Below, piece after piece: positions 23,526-35,759 of a stretch of 64,000 bases of DNA. The translations under genes and the position numbers were made by a program. The notes beneath the pieces were generated by a model. The model saw only the letters and a list, made by a program, of their open reading frames with translations, was not told where the DNA came from and made no database searches. Each line of letters begins with the position of its first letter. Position 1 is the first letter of the stretch. Source of the stretch: Pristionchus mayeri (taxonomy: Eukaryota > Nematoda > Chromadorea > Rhabditida > Neodiplogasteridae); contig BTRK01000005.1 in the NCBI GenBank assembly GCA_036245805.1, forward strand, positions 5,704,001 to 5,768,000. Direction: 5' to 3'.

Positions 23526-24843
23526 AATAACACACGTCTTCTGAGAGATGACAGGTGGCGTTTGACAAAATGTTTAAAGTGGTCGGATCTCTTCGAGATT
23601 ATCATGGTAGATGTCCCAAAGGCCCAGTATCTTTTTGCACATACGGATTCCGCGAATTCTCAAAACTTCCCAAAAGCCGGCTCTTGAAATTTCGAAATTT
23701 CAAAAATTTATAACATCCTTAAAACTTGAGCTGCAGTTTCGTTCAGAAAACCAAAATGTACGATTTTTCAAGTAGAACAACTTTTATGTTGACACTTCTT
23801 GTATTGAGAAAAGTCTAAGTTTTGAAAAGTGCAAAAAATCATTTTTCGTCTTAATTTTTTCTCATTATTTCGCCGTCGTGAAAAATAATATTCCTTTGCA
23901 CCCTGGGATTTTATCAGATTCGTATTCTACGTCCTTTTTTACCCCGGGAAAAATTTTTTAAAAAAAAATCGAAGATATAATATGTTTTCATTTTTGGCCT
24001 CAAATATGCGGAATCTCGTGTTTTCAAGCAAAATCGAAAATTTCACTTTCTCGCATCTAAGTAATTATCGCTCGGGGATATGTTTAATATCAGTTTTCAA
24101 TGTTTACTGACCTACTTACACCAGTTTCCATTGAAACATCAGAAGATTTCAATACTTCGCAAAATCATGAAATTTGAGAAATTTGGTGAAAAATGCGATT
24201 TTGTGAAGTATTGAAATCTTCGGTTGTTTCAATGGAAATTGGTACATGTAGGCCAGTCAACTTTGAAAACTGAAAGAAACCATTTCCCCGAGCGATAATT
24301 ACTTAGATATGAGAAAGTGAAATTTTCGATTTTGCTTGGAAACACGAGATTCCGCATATTTGAGGCCAAAAATGGAAACATATTATACCTTCGATTTTCT
24401 TGAAAAAACTTTCCCCGGGGTAAAAAAGGGCGTAGAATACGAATCCGATAAAATCCCAGGGTGCAATGGAATATTATTTTTCACGACGGCGAAATAATGA
24501 GAAAAATTTAAAACGAAACATGATTTTTTGCACTTTTCAAAACTTAGACTTTTCTCAATACAAGAAGTGTCAACATAAAAGTTGTTCTACTTGAAAAATT
24601 GTACATTTTGGTTTTTTGAACGAAACTGTTGCTCAATTTTGAAGGATGTTATGAATTTTTGAAATTTCGAAATTTCAAGAGCCGGCTTTTAGGAAGTTTT
24701 GAGAATTCGCGGAATCCGTGTGTAAAGAAAGATACTGGGCCTTAGGGATACATACCATGATAATCTCTATGAGATCCGACCACTTTGAACATTTTGTCAA
24801 ACTGGGGTCTCGATTTCATGCAATCTCTCAGAAGACGGTGATA
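23526..24843. mobile_element. 1.3-kb palindromic (foldback) element
   Basis: Arms of about 640 bp pair over their whole length: GTCTTCTGAGAGAT at 23537 with ATCTCTCAGAAGAC at 24826, and GAGCCGGC near 24680 with GCCGGCTC near 23675. The centre is near 24185. Flanking TGATAAT on both sides (about 23522 and 24838) may be the target duplication. Open frames inside are mirror images and not credible. Confidence 0.85.
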
Positions 24844-25979
24844 ATCTCAATACACGAATCGGCTGGAAATTGTTTGAACGGAAATCGCCGCTCTTTTCGT
24901 CCCAACTGCAAGCAAATGCAAGCTCTTTTCGTCCCATCCACCAAATGTCTCTCATATCTGCGCATCGCAATTTTCGCCACTACAACAATCACAAGTGCCC
25001 CCGGAAGCGCGGCTAATGGTGCGAAAAGAGGGAGCGGAATTTGAAGAGAAATGATGATGATGGAGGGGGGAAGTGGAGTGGAAGAGCGGCTAGGCATCGC
25101 ACTCTCTTCATTTCGCGAACTCTCTCACCAGTCAGAAGAATCGGAAGAGTAGCTCAGTACTCCTTTAGACCCTCGCATTCTCTTGCAGGATAAAGACAGC
25201 TAGAGATAACGTCAAATGGAGAGAATTAGAGAATGATTTTTTCCCGGGATGATACGCTCTCTCCATTTCACATACTCTCTCGTCGGGCAGAGATGACGAG
25301 ATAGTATGGCTGATGGAGAGAGGCAGAGATAGCAAAAGAACGGGAGATCCAGAGACTCTTCTTGATATAGTGACGGAAGTGGAGGAATTGGAGTCAGTCG
25401 GCTGGAATGATCTGGCCTCCTTCCTATTCTTGGATTCCCTCCTCTCTCCTCTTCTCTCTATACAACTAATAGAGATTGGACGGATAATTAGTGTCCCTTC
25501 CTGAGATTCCTGCAGGGGCTATTGAGGGATTCGAGGATTCAAGGACTCAAGGAGAGAAAGAGGACGAATGAAAACCGTTTGCACGACAGCCGAACAACTT
25601 TCGCATATTTGTTCAGTACGCCCGTGCTTATTGCGTGAGCTTACTTAGGAAACGTATCATCACACGAATTTTCTATTGCTCATTCGATTGATGTAACGCT
25701 ATTGAGGGATTCGAGGATTCAAGGAGAGACTCGCATCTTAGAAGTATATCTCGGACTGTAAGAGGGAACGGTGGACGAATCGAATATATACAACTTTAGC
25801 GCGGCTATTGTGTATTCAAGGAGACTGGAGGATGAATATAAAACCGTTTGCATGAGAGCCTCACCTCGCCAATACATTGGTTTTCGGATTCACGAATTCC
25901 AGGACCATATGACAGGGCGAGTGATGACGGGCGACACTTGCAGAAACTAAGAAATGCAAAAAATGCAAATAATTCTCAC

Positions 25980-26091
25980 TAGTGATGCCAAATCGGCGCG
26001 CGCTCTCCTCATTTCACACGCTCTCTCGCCGGTCAGACAGAGCGAGAGAGCGTGTGAAACGAGGAGAGCGCGCGCCGATTTGGCATCACTA
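25980..26091. mobile_element. hAT-type MITE, 112 bp
   Basis: Almost perfect hairpin with ends TAGTGATGCCAAA and TTTGGCATCACTA. The 8-bp target duplication ATTCTCAC is exact (25972-25979 and 26092-26099). The TAG-type end and 8-bp duplication are hAT hallmarks. The copy at 43639 has the same length. Confidence 0.95.
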
Positions 26092-26099
26092 ATTCTCAC

Positions 26100-27625
26100 C
26101 AATGTGCGCTAGTCATTGGCCGGGAAAATCCAATTGAGTGAATGAGTATGGAAAAAGGCCAAACACCCGTATGATATTTGCTCAGAATGTCCAAACAAGT
26201 GCCTATTATATGAATATACTCGAAAACACTCGAACGTCTTACTTGTCAAGTCACGAACTTGGGTCTCCTGTGCTGTCTTCCCTAGTTATTTGTGTACTCG
26301 CTTGCTAAAATTGACCGAACAGAGGATAATGTGGGGAAAGTATGAAAATGTCTAAACACTTCGATTTAAAGCGCGAGGTAGAGAGCATGTTGAGAAGTTG
26401 TGGGAATCTCGAGAGTGTTGAGGACAAACGTTCCCCGCTCAATGAGAACTGTAAACTGAGCGAGCTTGATAAGGCGCGCAGACACTGAGAATTGCCTGAT
26501 CAATTGAATGGGCGAGTGTGATCAAACGAAGCCGAATCTAGTGGGGGGAGAGAGAGATAGCGCAGTTTATGCTTCGCGCAGGGACTGGTAATGGCGAATC
26601 GTCCATATCGCGTTCACGGGGTTAGGGAGAGCGATAGAGCATGCAAAATGAAGAGAGTCAGACAGTTTCTCGTGACTGAATGAGGCTCTGCTTTCAAAGC
26701 AGAAAGGAGCTGCGCTTCATTAAAATGTCCGAATCACTCAATTGGGCGATAAACAACGCGCAAATGGTGGCGATGAATCCTCTTCGAATTTTAATGGCCG
26801 TTCGCTCCTCTTTCAGCCTATACTCTCCAGTTCTAAGCAATCGGCTGCCCTCCTTTTATTTGGTTAGAGAGGAAGAGAAAACACGTGATAAAGAGAGTCA
26901 GACGATTTCAAGACGTTAGAGACCATAACTGCAGAATGTCCGAATCTCTCAATCGGGCGATAAACAATGCGAAAATGGAGGCTAACGGTACTTTATCCCT
27001 CCTACTCTTACGAATTTCGGTGAGACGATATACCGACAGAAGATAATTCGCCAAAAGAAGGGAGAATTCGGTTCGTTCTTATGGTAGCAGAAAAAGTAGA
27101 AGAACTCTTCTTATAGATTCGCCCTTCGCCCCTCGATATAATGGCGGGTAATCAAGGGAGGAGAGAGAGACTGTCTCAAGTCGACTAGCAAGTAGCAAGA
27201 AAATTGAGCTGTGAAGAGTCGATTGAGGGAACGGAGAGTTGATTGACCGTTCCTTTCAATAGAATATGCCATTGCGCACTTCATGGGGCCCATTCATGAT
27301 TTGACAGCTCTGTCGATAAAGGATTAGCTTGGAGAGAAAGTGTACTTAAGCATTATCATTTTGTATTATTTCACTTTTATGTCTTGTTGATAACGAAGTA
27401 TAGAAACTCTGCTTCATAACCGAATCACATACAAATCGAAACCAAAACATGCTTTGTCCAACATGAGAATGAGAACCTCCATTGTTAGAGGAGATACGTG
27501 GCAAGTAAATTTTTTTATTTATTCGGAACTGTGAGGCCATACTTGTGCAAAATCTCGAGAAGGTCACAGTGCGTGTGACTCGCTAATGGATACCATATCC
27601 ATTAATGACCTGACGCTTTCTTTCA

Positions 27626-27677
<52 letters not shown>

Positions 27678-28000
27678 CTCCCTTCCGCCCATCTCTCCAG
27701 ATCACACTCTCTCCGGGCAGTCAATGTGAGAGATCACGGGAAATCGAGAGACCATCCCACTCCCTCTCTTACTCAAGAGTGTGTGAGAGGAAGTGTGAGT
27801 ATAACAGAGAGAGGACCACTCATCCTCAGAGTGGGGCAGTGATTTGAACCTCTTCAATTGATGTGCACACTTATTGCTCTTCCGGAGAGATACTGTGTGT
27901 GTTGAGGATGTCAGGTCATTAATCAAAAAGTAGAGGATATGTTTAGAAAGACATGTTATCGTCATTTTTTTTGTAATTGGGACTGTTCTGGGCACATAAA
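26100..28000. other. Region without recognised genes
   Basis: Contains an imperfect direct repeat (around 26725-26780 and 26935-26980, sharing ATGTCCGAATC and GGGCGATAAACAA) and a CT run at about 27628-27674. No coding exon could be supported. Confidence 0.5.
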
Positions 28001-28853
28001 CGTATCTGATAGTTTATGCCGCCTTACAGCAAGGAATTAGATACAAGACTCATCCATTTATTCCTAATAAGAACAACCATTTACACGTATAAATATGTGA
28101 TCAATTATATTATGAGCCTCGGAACTTTCTCAGAAATGCTTTAAAATTATTTCATTATGAACGGCGCTCTATAAAAAATAATAATATTTCGAAGCCGCAT
28201 TCTTAGAACACATTAGCTATTGGAATTGTTCTATTTTATGCATGATACTCCATCATTCTTTACTGTGAAAATGCATTCCATTTGCTTGGGCATATTGATT
28301 CGGAACCAGAATAAGTTGCGAAATGCTGCGAAGCGCCGCTTTTAGCGATATTTTGAGGTGCCTACTTCTACCATTAATTCAACGTTTACATTCAATTTGA
28401 TGTAACAATATTTCATAACTCGACTCTGTTAATAGCTATGCAACATTATACGGCGGTATCAACATTCAGAATAAGAAATTCCGAAAAGTGAGTTCTTTGC
28501 ATATGCGTGACTGAAAGTCATCAAATTTATCTCTCTCTGTTTTCAGAGACCATTTATCGCATTTGACAAGATTATCACTTAGTGGAAGGGTTACTCTTCA
28601 TATTCACTTCGGTTGCAATTTCGATGGACATTGAGATCATTTTATATATCGAACAATGTGAACGGCGCATTGAGTAAAAATGTAGACTACTTTTTGCCTC
28701 CATGCTAAGAGGCCAGTCGATACCATGAAGCCTGCGTCTAGTAATTGTTTTGCACGGTACTGATATATATTTAAACGCAATATGATAATTATCCTTTTAT
28801 TTGTTTGCGAGATATTATTCAAAAGGTGGACGCAATATTTATCAGCCACCCTG
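28000..28853. mobile_element. Tc1/mariner-type MITE, left-truncated
   Basis: Diverged copy of the element at 52287-53185. Shared internal blocks include ATGCCGCCTTAC near 28016 (ATGTCGCCTTAC near 52506) and GGCGGTATCAACATT near 28452. The right end CGCAATATTTATCAGCCACCCTG, followed by TA, matches; the left terminal repeat is not visible. Confidence 0.7.
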
Positions 28854-28859
28854 TAGTTA

Positions 28860-29900
28860 TTTCTTGCGAGCCATCCCAATTGCTCGTGAAGAGTTGCGGT
28901 TATTCACGTAGAAGTCAGATTTTGTCAGTTTTACCAAGTCGATATGCGCTCTCCTGATTTCGCGTGTTGTCTCACCGGTTAGGCATTGAGAGAGAGCGTG
29001 CCGTGCAGTAATTACCAGGATCCAGTCGGTAAAAGCTGTCGACTTATTGAAAGTTCGCGCTTTAAGGAAGGAGCAAAGTTAAAATTCATTTTGTGAAGCT
29101 TTCATATGCACTGCCTAGATCTCCCCAACGATAAGAAGCTCCAAAATTTTCGCATTGATATCTCCATTCCGAACAGAGGTAACAGAGGTACAGAGGTAGT
29201 TGGCTGGTAGCCAAATCAGGGAAAGCTCAGGCAACGAGCGAGAGAGCACGCGATTTTAAGATAATTCTAATCTAATTGAAACATATTTCAACTAGGCGCG
29301 CGTTTGACTTTACTCCTCCTTTAACGACTCAATTCAAATCAACGGAGAATAAAGAAAACTGGAACGCGATTGAAGAACTGAATATTGTAGACCATTTCAA
29401 TTCCTCACCCTCCGACTGTGTAAAAAATCACAATAAGCCTCTATCTCACTTGACGGCCCAGTTGTATGCTTGAAAGAAGATGGCGGGAAAATTGAATATG
29501 CACTCAAACCATGCGGCGTTATTTGATGTGCTAATTCCATGGTAATCTATGCAGCATATGCAGGTAATCTATGCAGACTATGCTGATCATTTTTTATGAG
29601 ATTACATATATATTCACGAAGGCTATCTCAGGAAATGATCAACATTCTATCAAACGAAACTGAGAAGGATAAGGTGATTTTACGAGTGAACAAACCATTG
29701 CAAAACCTGTCAATCTCCGTTCCCATTCAGTTTCATTGGATTGAACTCGGAGTAAATGATCTTCAACTTTGAACACTCTTATTGATATTCACATATCAAC
29801 ATATTATTCATTTATTATTATTTCAAATACATTACATTGCGATCATTTAAATTTGAGTTCGTAGAGGGTCGTTTCGTGGCCAAGCAGAATGACCAGCGAA
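28860..29900. other. Region without recognised genes
   Basis: Partial GAGAGAG-type hairpin at about 28944-29006. No gene could be assembled. The plus-strand open frame at 29276-29473 has no recognisable features. The AATAAATGAATAA on the minus strand near 29810 probably serves the receptor gene that ends at 29926. Confidence 0.5.
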
Positions 29901-29925
29901 GATTCGATGGCAGTTGTCAGCGTTT

Positions 29926-32900
29926 TCATTTAGTAGACGGGATGTTGGCAAGCGTGGAAATGGGAGTTCGTCTAAACAAAAGTCCGCGAATTCTCTCCTC
30001 GAACACGACAAGAGTGATGGACGTAGTGAAAGTTGCTAGATAATGGGGGTAGATGTACTGAAAACGTGGATAAATAATCAAGCTGCGCGAATCAGCACCA
30101 AATCTCGCACAATGATGCTCCAAGATTGCAGATTGAAAGCAGCTATGAGCATCCAAGACATCTGCAATTTAAATAATCTGGCCGCCACTTATTAGTTTTC
30201 GTCCAATGAGAAATGGTCTCGATCTCTTCATATCATACACTCTCTGGCGCACTCTTATCGACGAGAGAGCATGTGGTTTGGAGAGAGTCAGACGATTCCT
30301 CCGTCCAATAATCACCTGGTGCGTTGCCTTTATAAGGCTGCTGAGAGTACACGAAGCCACAATGATAAACATCACGCGCTGCTTACGGACCAGCACTCGT
30401 CTAGTCGTTGCCTAAATGGATGAAACATAAATGTGTAGAAACATAGGGGAAGAACCACTTTCTATCGCATTACTGCCAAAAACGAACCTTGGCGAGCCTT
30501 TTCAATTTGCATATTTCGCAAAAAGAGAGAGACGTGAGAATAATGGTGGAAATTGAGTATGCGAATAAAGTTACAGAAGAGATCATTTTATCGACCTGCA
30601 TGTCTGATATTATTTATAGAGCACATGCATGTGCAATTGAATAATTCATGTCATATATAATACTTTGAAAATTCTGAATTAGCTCTGAGATGGGCATAAT
30701 AATCCTGCTCAGAAATATGGAGCGGGTGATACGTAACAAACACATGTCTCATTTTTTGACTGTAACATAAAATGTACAGGTAAAGGTACATCCCGTCTTC
30801 GAGACTGGGCTCTCGGGAGAACACTGCTCGGCCAGTGTTAATTTGGGCGAATTCAGTCCGGAGTACCCTCCTTTCGCCAGACCAATTGACCTGCGTGATC
30901 TAGTAACGACTACCAATTCCCCGTCCCCAATGGATGGGCCTTTGATGAGGCGGAGACGGAGTCGCCGTCGGGAATCGAACCCGGGTGGGATGGGAGGGCG
31001 CCCATAGACCACTACACCTATTTCTGTGTCATACAATGGTCGATTTATTCATAAGCGGTTCTTTGACAAAACAGTCGAAGAAAGTTACTTACTGAGGCGG
31101 CCTTGTCGTCGAAAAACACAATTATTCTATCTCCATTGATATCCTTATAGGTGAAGCCAAAGGAAAAGAAAGGGATGACCTCAATGACGCAAATGTTATC
31201 AGATTTTTATTAGATTAAAAAAAAATATCATGAAATGCATAGTATTCATTTCGTGATATTTTTTTACAAAAATCTTTAAAAAAAAGTAAATCTAACAAAT
31301 TACAATATTCGACTCACCCGAAGCGTGGATATCACGACAAGAACTAAGGCAAGCGCGTGACATGTTCGCCGCTTCCATACCTATTAATAGTTACGAAGGA
31401 TGTTAACGAAGAATTTTCTACATGTTAAATAAGCATTACTACAAGCCTAAATCGCTGCACATACTTTGCAGGCATACTAACTTGGTATTTTGAATCATTT
31501 TCGGATATGTTTCATGTACAATACATAGCGTACATATATCACAGGTATCACGAGTCAGTGGAGGTATGTCTGCACAATTTTCAAATTGTGTTTTTCGATT
31601 TGGCTCATATTATGGTAGGAACATGTACTGGAGGCAACTTGCCCAAAAATTTAGGTGGCAGATGCCAGAGCCGTCATTTAGGAAAATTCCGGTTTTGCAT
31701 CCGTGCATACTGTATCACAGCTCCCGGATGAGCTACAAAGATGGCAAAGATCTCAAAATGAGCGGAAATTATTTCGAATATCTCTTATGTTTTGACCTAA
31801 GCGATGTAACCAAAGCTTTAAAAGGTATACTCAATAAACCAACTTTTGAGCAACATAAAAATTTGTATATTTTTCGGGAGTATGCATTCCCCAATTTTTT
31901 ATTGCAGAATATGGAAGCTTGAGTCCCCCCCCATATAGGAAACATATAAGAGTGGTACTTTGAGGGTGGATTACGTTCACAGTACTACGATGAATGCGGG
32001 CATTTGGGATTGCAGAATGTTTAAATTGTCTATATCTTTCAGCCATTGATGAAATCGATTAATTTTAAACATATAATGACACTATAAGGTAAGTCGAGTA
32101 AGATGAGATAGGTATCTCCCAAGTTTAGCATATTTTGAAAAATCGAATGTCTCTATCTCTCGAGATGCCAACTTTGCGTAGTTATAAGTCCATTTCCTCA
32201 ATCCTTATTCCGACAAATGTATGCGTAGCTTGCAGTACACCTCACCGTAAGTAAAAAATTATGCATAACATTCACGGCTCTCAATAATTCTTTGAGTTAT
32301 TTTTCTTCGAAAACGTCAGATTGCAAAATCGGAAGTTGAGCAAATCTCTATTTCGGCATATGCTTTGTGAGGAATGACTGTATTTGAGGACGAAAAATTG
32401 TTTTAAAATTATATTAGCCCGAATATACGGAAAACATGCATAATTTCGCTACAATTGAAAAACATTGAAAATTTGAAAAATTTGAAAACTCAGAATATGA
32501 TAATTTGCTTTAAAATGAAAAATACCCGTTAATTCGGGCAAATATCATTCGAAAATAATTTTTCGAACTCAAATACAATCATTCCTCACAAAACATTTGC
32601 CGAAATAGAAATTTGCTGAACTTCGGATTTTGCAATCTGACGTTTTCGAAGAAAAATAACTCAAAGAATTATTGAGAGCCGTGAATGTTATGCATAATTT
32701 TTTACTTACGGTGAGGTGTACTGCAAGCTACGCATACATTTGTCGGAATAAGGATTGAGGAAATGGACTTATAACTACGCAAAGTTGACATCTCGAGAGA
32801 TAGAGACATTCGATTTTTCAAAATATGCTAAACTTGGGAGATACCTATCTCATCTTACTCGACTTACCTTATAGTGTCATTATATGTTTAAAATTAATCG

Positions 32901-35658
32901 ATTTCATCAATGGCTGAAAGATATAGACAATTTAAACATTCTTCAATCTCAAATGCCCGCATTCATCGTAGTACTGCGAACGTAATCCACCCTCAAAGTA
33001 CCGCTCTTATATTTTTCCTATATGGGGGTAGACTCAAGCTTCCATATTCTGCAATAAAAAATTGGGGAATGCATACTCCCGAAAAATATACAAATTTTTG
33101 TGTTACTCAAAAGTTGGTTTATTGAGTATACCTTTTAAAGCTTTGGTTACATCGCTTAGGTCAAAACATAAGAGATATTCGAAATAATTTCCGCTCATTT
33201 TGAGATCTTTGCCATCTTTGTAGCTCATCCGGGAGCTGTGATACAGTATGTACGGATGCAAAACCAGAATTTTCCTAAATGACGGATCTGGGATCTGCCA
33301 CCTAGATTTTTGGGTAAGTTGTCCCCAGTACATGCTCCTACCATAATATGAGCCAAATCGAAAAATAAAATTTTAAAATTGTGCAGAGGGAGTGCGTATT
33401 TCATCCACTGACTCGTGATGTCTGTGATATAACGAATCATATCTGAAAATGATTCAAAAGGCGCCCAATTACGCCCAATTCCGAAACGCTAATACTAACC
33501 ACTTCGAGCAATTGCCCATTCCGCAACACTAGGAAGCGATGCAGTGCCATGTAGAACTTGGCTATTGTTGACGCAATTGAGCCGAATGTGTTGAAAATCT
33601 AACAATGGAGTGATCGTTCCTTGGGTTTAAATTATTATGCATGACCTATAGGCGTATCCAAGAGAGTTCCCAAATCACTTTTCAACAACTTCTAACGTGC
33701 CTCAGATCCGAGATATTGCGTTTAGTATGTGGAATCTGCTAGCATTGAAAGCAACAACACAATCTATCGTGTCTATGGCCACAGTATGGCCACGGTCATG
33801 GTCAAAAATCACGTAGTGGGATGTTTAAGTTTTGGTCGCCACGGGTTCGATTCCCCATAGTCACAACCCACTTCGATATTTATGCTACGGAGATGTATGG
33901 TTGCAGATGTTGCACTAAAGGTAGGTCACAATATCTCGAACCTGGCAGTTTTTTTGACAATGATTTGGGATCTGCATTGGATACGATTTCAACGTATCTC
34001 TGTCATTCATCATAATTTCATCCCCAGGAATGATCACTCCCTTGTAAAATAATTGCATTCTTTTACACGAACATTCAGGAAATTAATATTATCTTGCATA
34101 TTCACCATTCCGATTATTAAGATCCATTCCTGGCATTCTCTAAGAGGAAATCGGTACACTACTATATAACCGACAACAGACATCACTCCAGCAGTTCCTG
34201 CGAAATTTAGCAAGTAAGTAATGATGTTTCACTCTAGCCCATCGTTAGAGGGGGTTGAATTAGATTCATAGTATCATAGTTTGTACAGTTTAGAATCCGT
34301 GGAGACTTACGAATATATTTCTGAATTAGCATCTTACTCTTTGTTTTTGCTCTTGAATTGCGACTCGCATACCACTTATCTGCAGGAAGGAATCGATTCG
34401 ATTCCACAAATTTTTATCTTAGGGTGCGAAGCTATTGTGTGTGCTTAAAGTGTCTAAGAATCATATTCGCCGACAAACTACCTTTCCCGAAATGCCATTA
34501 CTCGGGCAGTTTATCTTGCACCGTTTAAGGGTACATTACCAGAACAATACCAGACTAAAAAATGCCTTGAGGTTCACAGAGGTCATTAGTTAGATCGGCC
34601 TATAGGTGATATTTTGGAATAACAAAGTGAATACGATATGATGATCACGACATGTTTAATGTACTGTTACTTTTTAAAAGAAAATTAACATATGTTAAAA
34701 AAATAATTGGTTGCAAAATCGTTCGAGACGACGTGGGTAATCGCGAATAGGGATGTCTAAACGGAATACGGCGACTCCGTTTTCCTCATTTCCCTCTCAC
34801 TCCATTCCGTTATCGGCCGATCTGCTTTATTTCGTATGCCGAATGACGTGTCAAAACGGCGACTCCGTTTTGTCATTCCTCCGTTTTCGCGCGCGGCGAG
34901 CGGTCTATCGTTCACCAATATAGTTGAAAATCAAAATTGATTACGGCAACTCCGTTTTGGAGGAATGATAGAGAAATCAAAACGTCAATCCGGTCGATTC
35001 CGTATAGACATCCCTGATCGCGAAAGAGAGGGCGCTATTATATCATGATTTTAGTTCTCTGAGCGGCATTTTCAACATTGAACGTCTAACAAAAACCATA
35101 ACTCGGTTCCTAACATAGCTATAACATCTGGAAATAATTATTGGAAATGTGTTACGATCGTCTCAATAGTAGGGTTGTCTATTCGAAATGCGAAACTCAT
35201 ATTTTTCATTCCCCAATTCAATCACTTCGCAATGTGAAAACGTGATTTTCGCAATCTTTCGCAATTTCGTGATCAATTTACATTCATTCCACCTTCTCTC
35301 CAATAGACGGGTTGAAGAGTTCCTTCAGTTTATCACAAATTTCGGATAGACAACACTACTCAATAGTGCGTTTCCAGATGACACGTTTAGTTGTTAATAC
35401 TTATTAAATACCTGCTATGTGGAAAAAGTAGAAGAACGGCGAACTGAACAGCGCATTCGGCGCCATTTTCAGTACAACTTGCAAATATATCTGAAGCGGT
35501 ATACAATTTAGTTATAGTTATACAATTTAAGACTCTGTATTTGTAGATTTTTTTCTAATTAAATGTTTCTGTATTTTGATTCAAATCATAAACACACTCG
35601 CCTGAGATCCGATTAACGTTACATCAATTATATCCTTTACTACTTGATCCCACGTCAT
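29926..35658 (-). CDS. Seven-transmembrane serpentine receptor (nematode chemoreceptor-like)
   Basis: Predicted G-protein-coupled receptor of the nematode serpentine superfamily, probably sensory. Exons in order: 35602-35658, 35412-35490, 34067-34197, 33500-33598, 31318-31380, 31093-31179, 30488-30595, 30316-30411, 30099-30161, 29926-30057. Phases agree throughout, giving 304 aa. TM1 is about IIDVTLIGSQIYLQVVLK, TM2 begins SPFFYFFHIAGTAGVMSVV, TM3 runs IFNTFGSIASTIAKFYMALH into RFLVLR (the DRY position), TM4 CHALALVLVVISTLRVIPFF, TM5 MISSVTLFAYSISTIILTSL, TM6 RVMFIIVASCTLSSLI, TM7 YLATFTTSITLVVFEERIRG. The TM2-to-TM3 layout resembles class V (srv), but I cannot fix the class. The ATG at 35658 follows a CTTCAG that could be a trans-splice acceptor; the frame stays open to an acceptor at 35745, so a longer N-terminus is possible. 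The first intron would begin with GC. Exon 3 might instead end slightly earlier, at a GTGAAT donor. Confidence 0.85.
30208..30301. mobile_element. hAT-type MITE in a receptor intron, 94 bp
   Basis: Ends GAGAAATGGTCTCGA and GTCAGACGATTCCTC, with the exact 8-bp duplication CGTCCAAT at 30200-30207 and 30302-30309. It lies in the intron between the TM6 exon and the next. Confidence 0.85.
30770..31036 (-). mobile_element. tRNA-derived SINE-like element
   Basis: On the minus strand, an A-box-like TGTAGTGGTCTATGG (31002-31016) is followed about 20 bp later by a perfect B box GGGTTCGATTCCC (about 30970-30982). A 200-bp body follows, ending near ACCTTTACCTGTACATTTTATG. The tRNA-like part does not fold as a functional tRNA. 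It lies in the intron between the receptor exons for the second extracellular loop and TM5. Confidence 0.6.
31482..33491. mobile_element. 2.0-kb hAT-type foldback element in a receptor intron
   Basis: Two arms of about 950 bp form a nearly complete palindrome (centre near 32480). The 8-bp duplication ATACTAAC is exact at 31474-31481 and 33492-33499. The right end (GCCCAATTCCGAAACGCTA) and the AATCATTTTCGGATATGTTT stem match the 151-bp MITE at 38692; the left end lacks the outermost 30 bp or so. Mirror-image frames such as the 71-aa pair starting MAERYRQFKH come from the palindrome. No transposase is seen. Confidence 0.9.
33812..33860 (+). mobile_element. tRNA-like fragment (SINE head?)
   Basis: A-box-like GTAGTGGGATGTTTAAG and B box GGGTTCGATTCCCC are spaced as in tRNA-derived SINEs. 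It lies in the receptor intron before the TM3 exon. Element limits cannot be read. Confidence 0.45.
34748..35016. mobile_element. hAT-type MITE, 269 bp
   Basis: Ends TAGGGATGTCTAAACGGAAT and ATTCCGTATAGACATCCCTG; exact 8-bp duplication ATCGCGAA at 34740-34747 and 35017-35024. Internal GGCGACTCCGTTTT motifs repeat in both orientations. It sits in the second receptor intron. Confidence 0.95.
35170..35358. mobile_element. hAT-type MITE, 189 bp
   Basis: Ends TAGGGTTGTCTATTCGAAAT and ATTTCGGATAGACAACACTA; exact 8-bp duplication CTCAATAG at 35162-35169 and 35359-35366. It shares the intron with the 34748 element but has different internal sequence. Confidence 0.95.
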
Positions 35659-35759
35659 TCCGATTCTGAAGATCCAAAAATATTTGTCTTGCAAACCGTA
35701 CCAACGTGTATTAGTCGAAGACACTTTCGGCAATTCTGAGATATTCTGAATATGGTGAG

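Noticed and set aside
31566..33440. Mirrored pairs of 70- to 118-aa frames on opposite strands
   Set aside because: They are the two arms of one palindrome; neither has family features.
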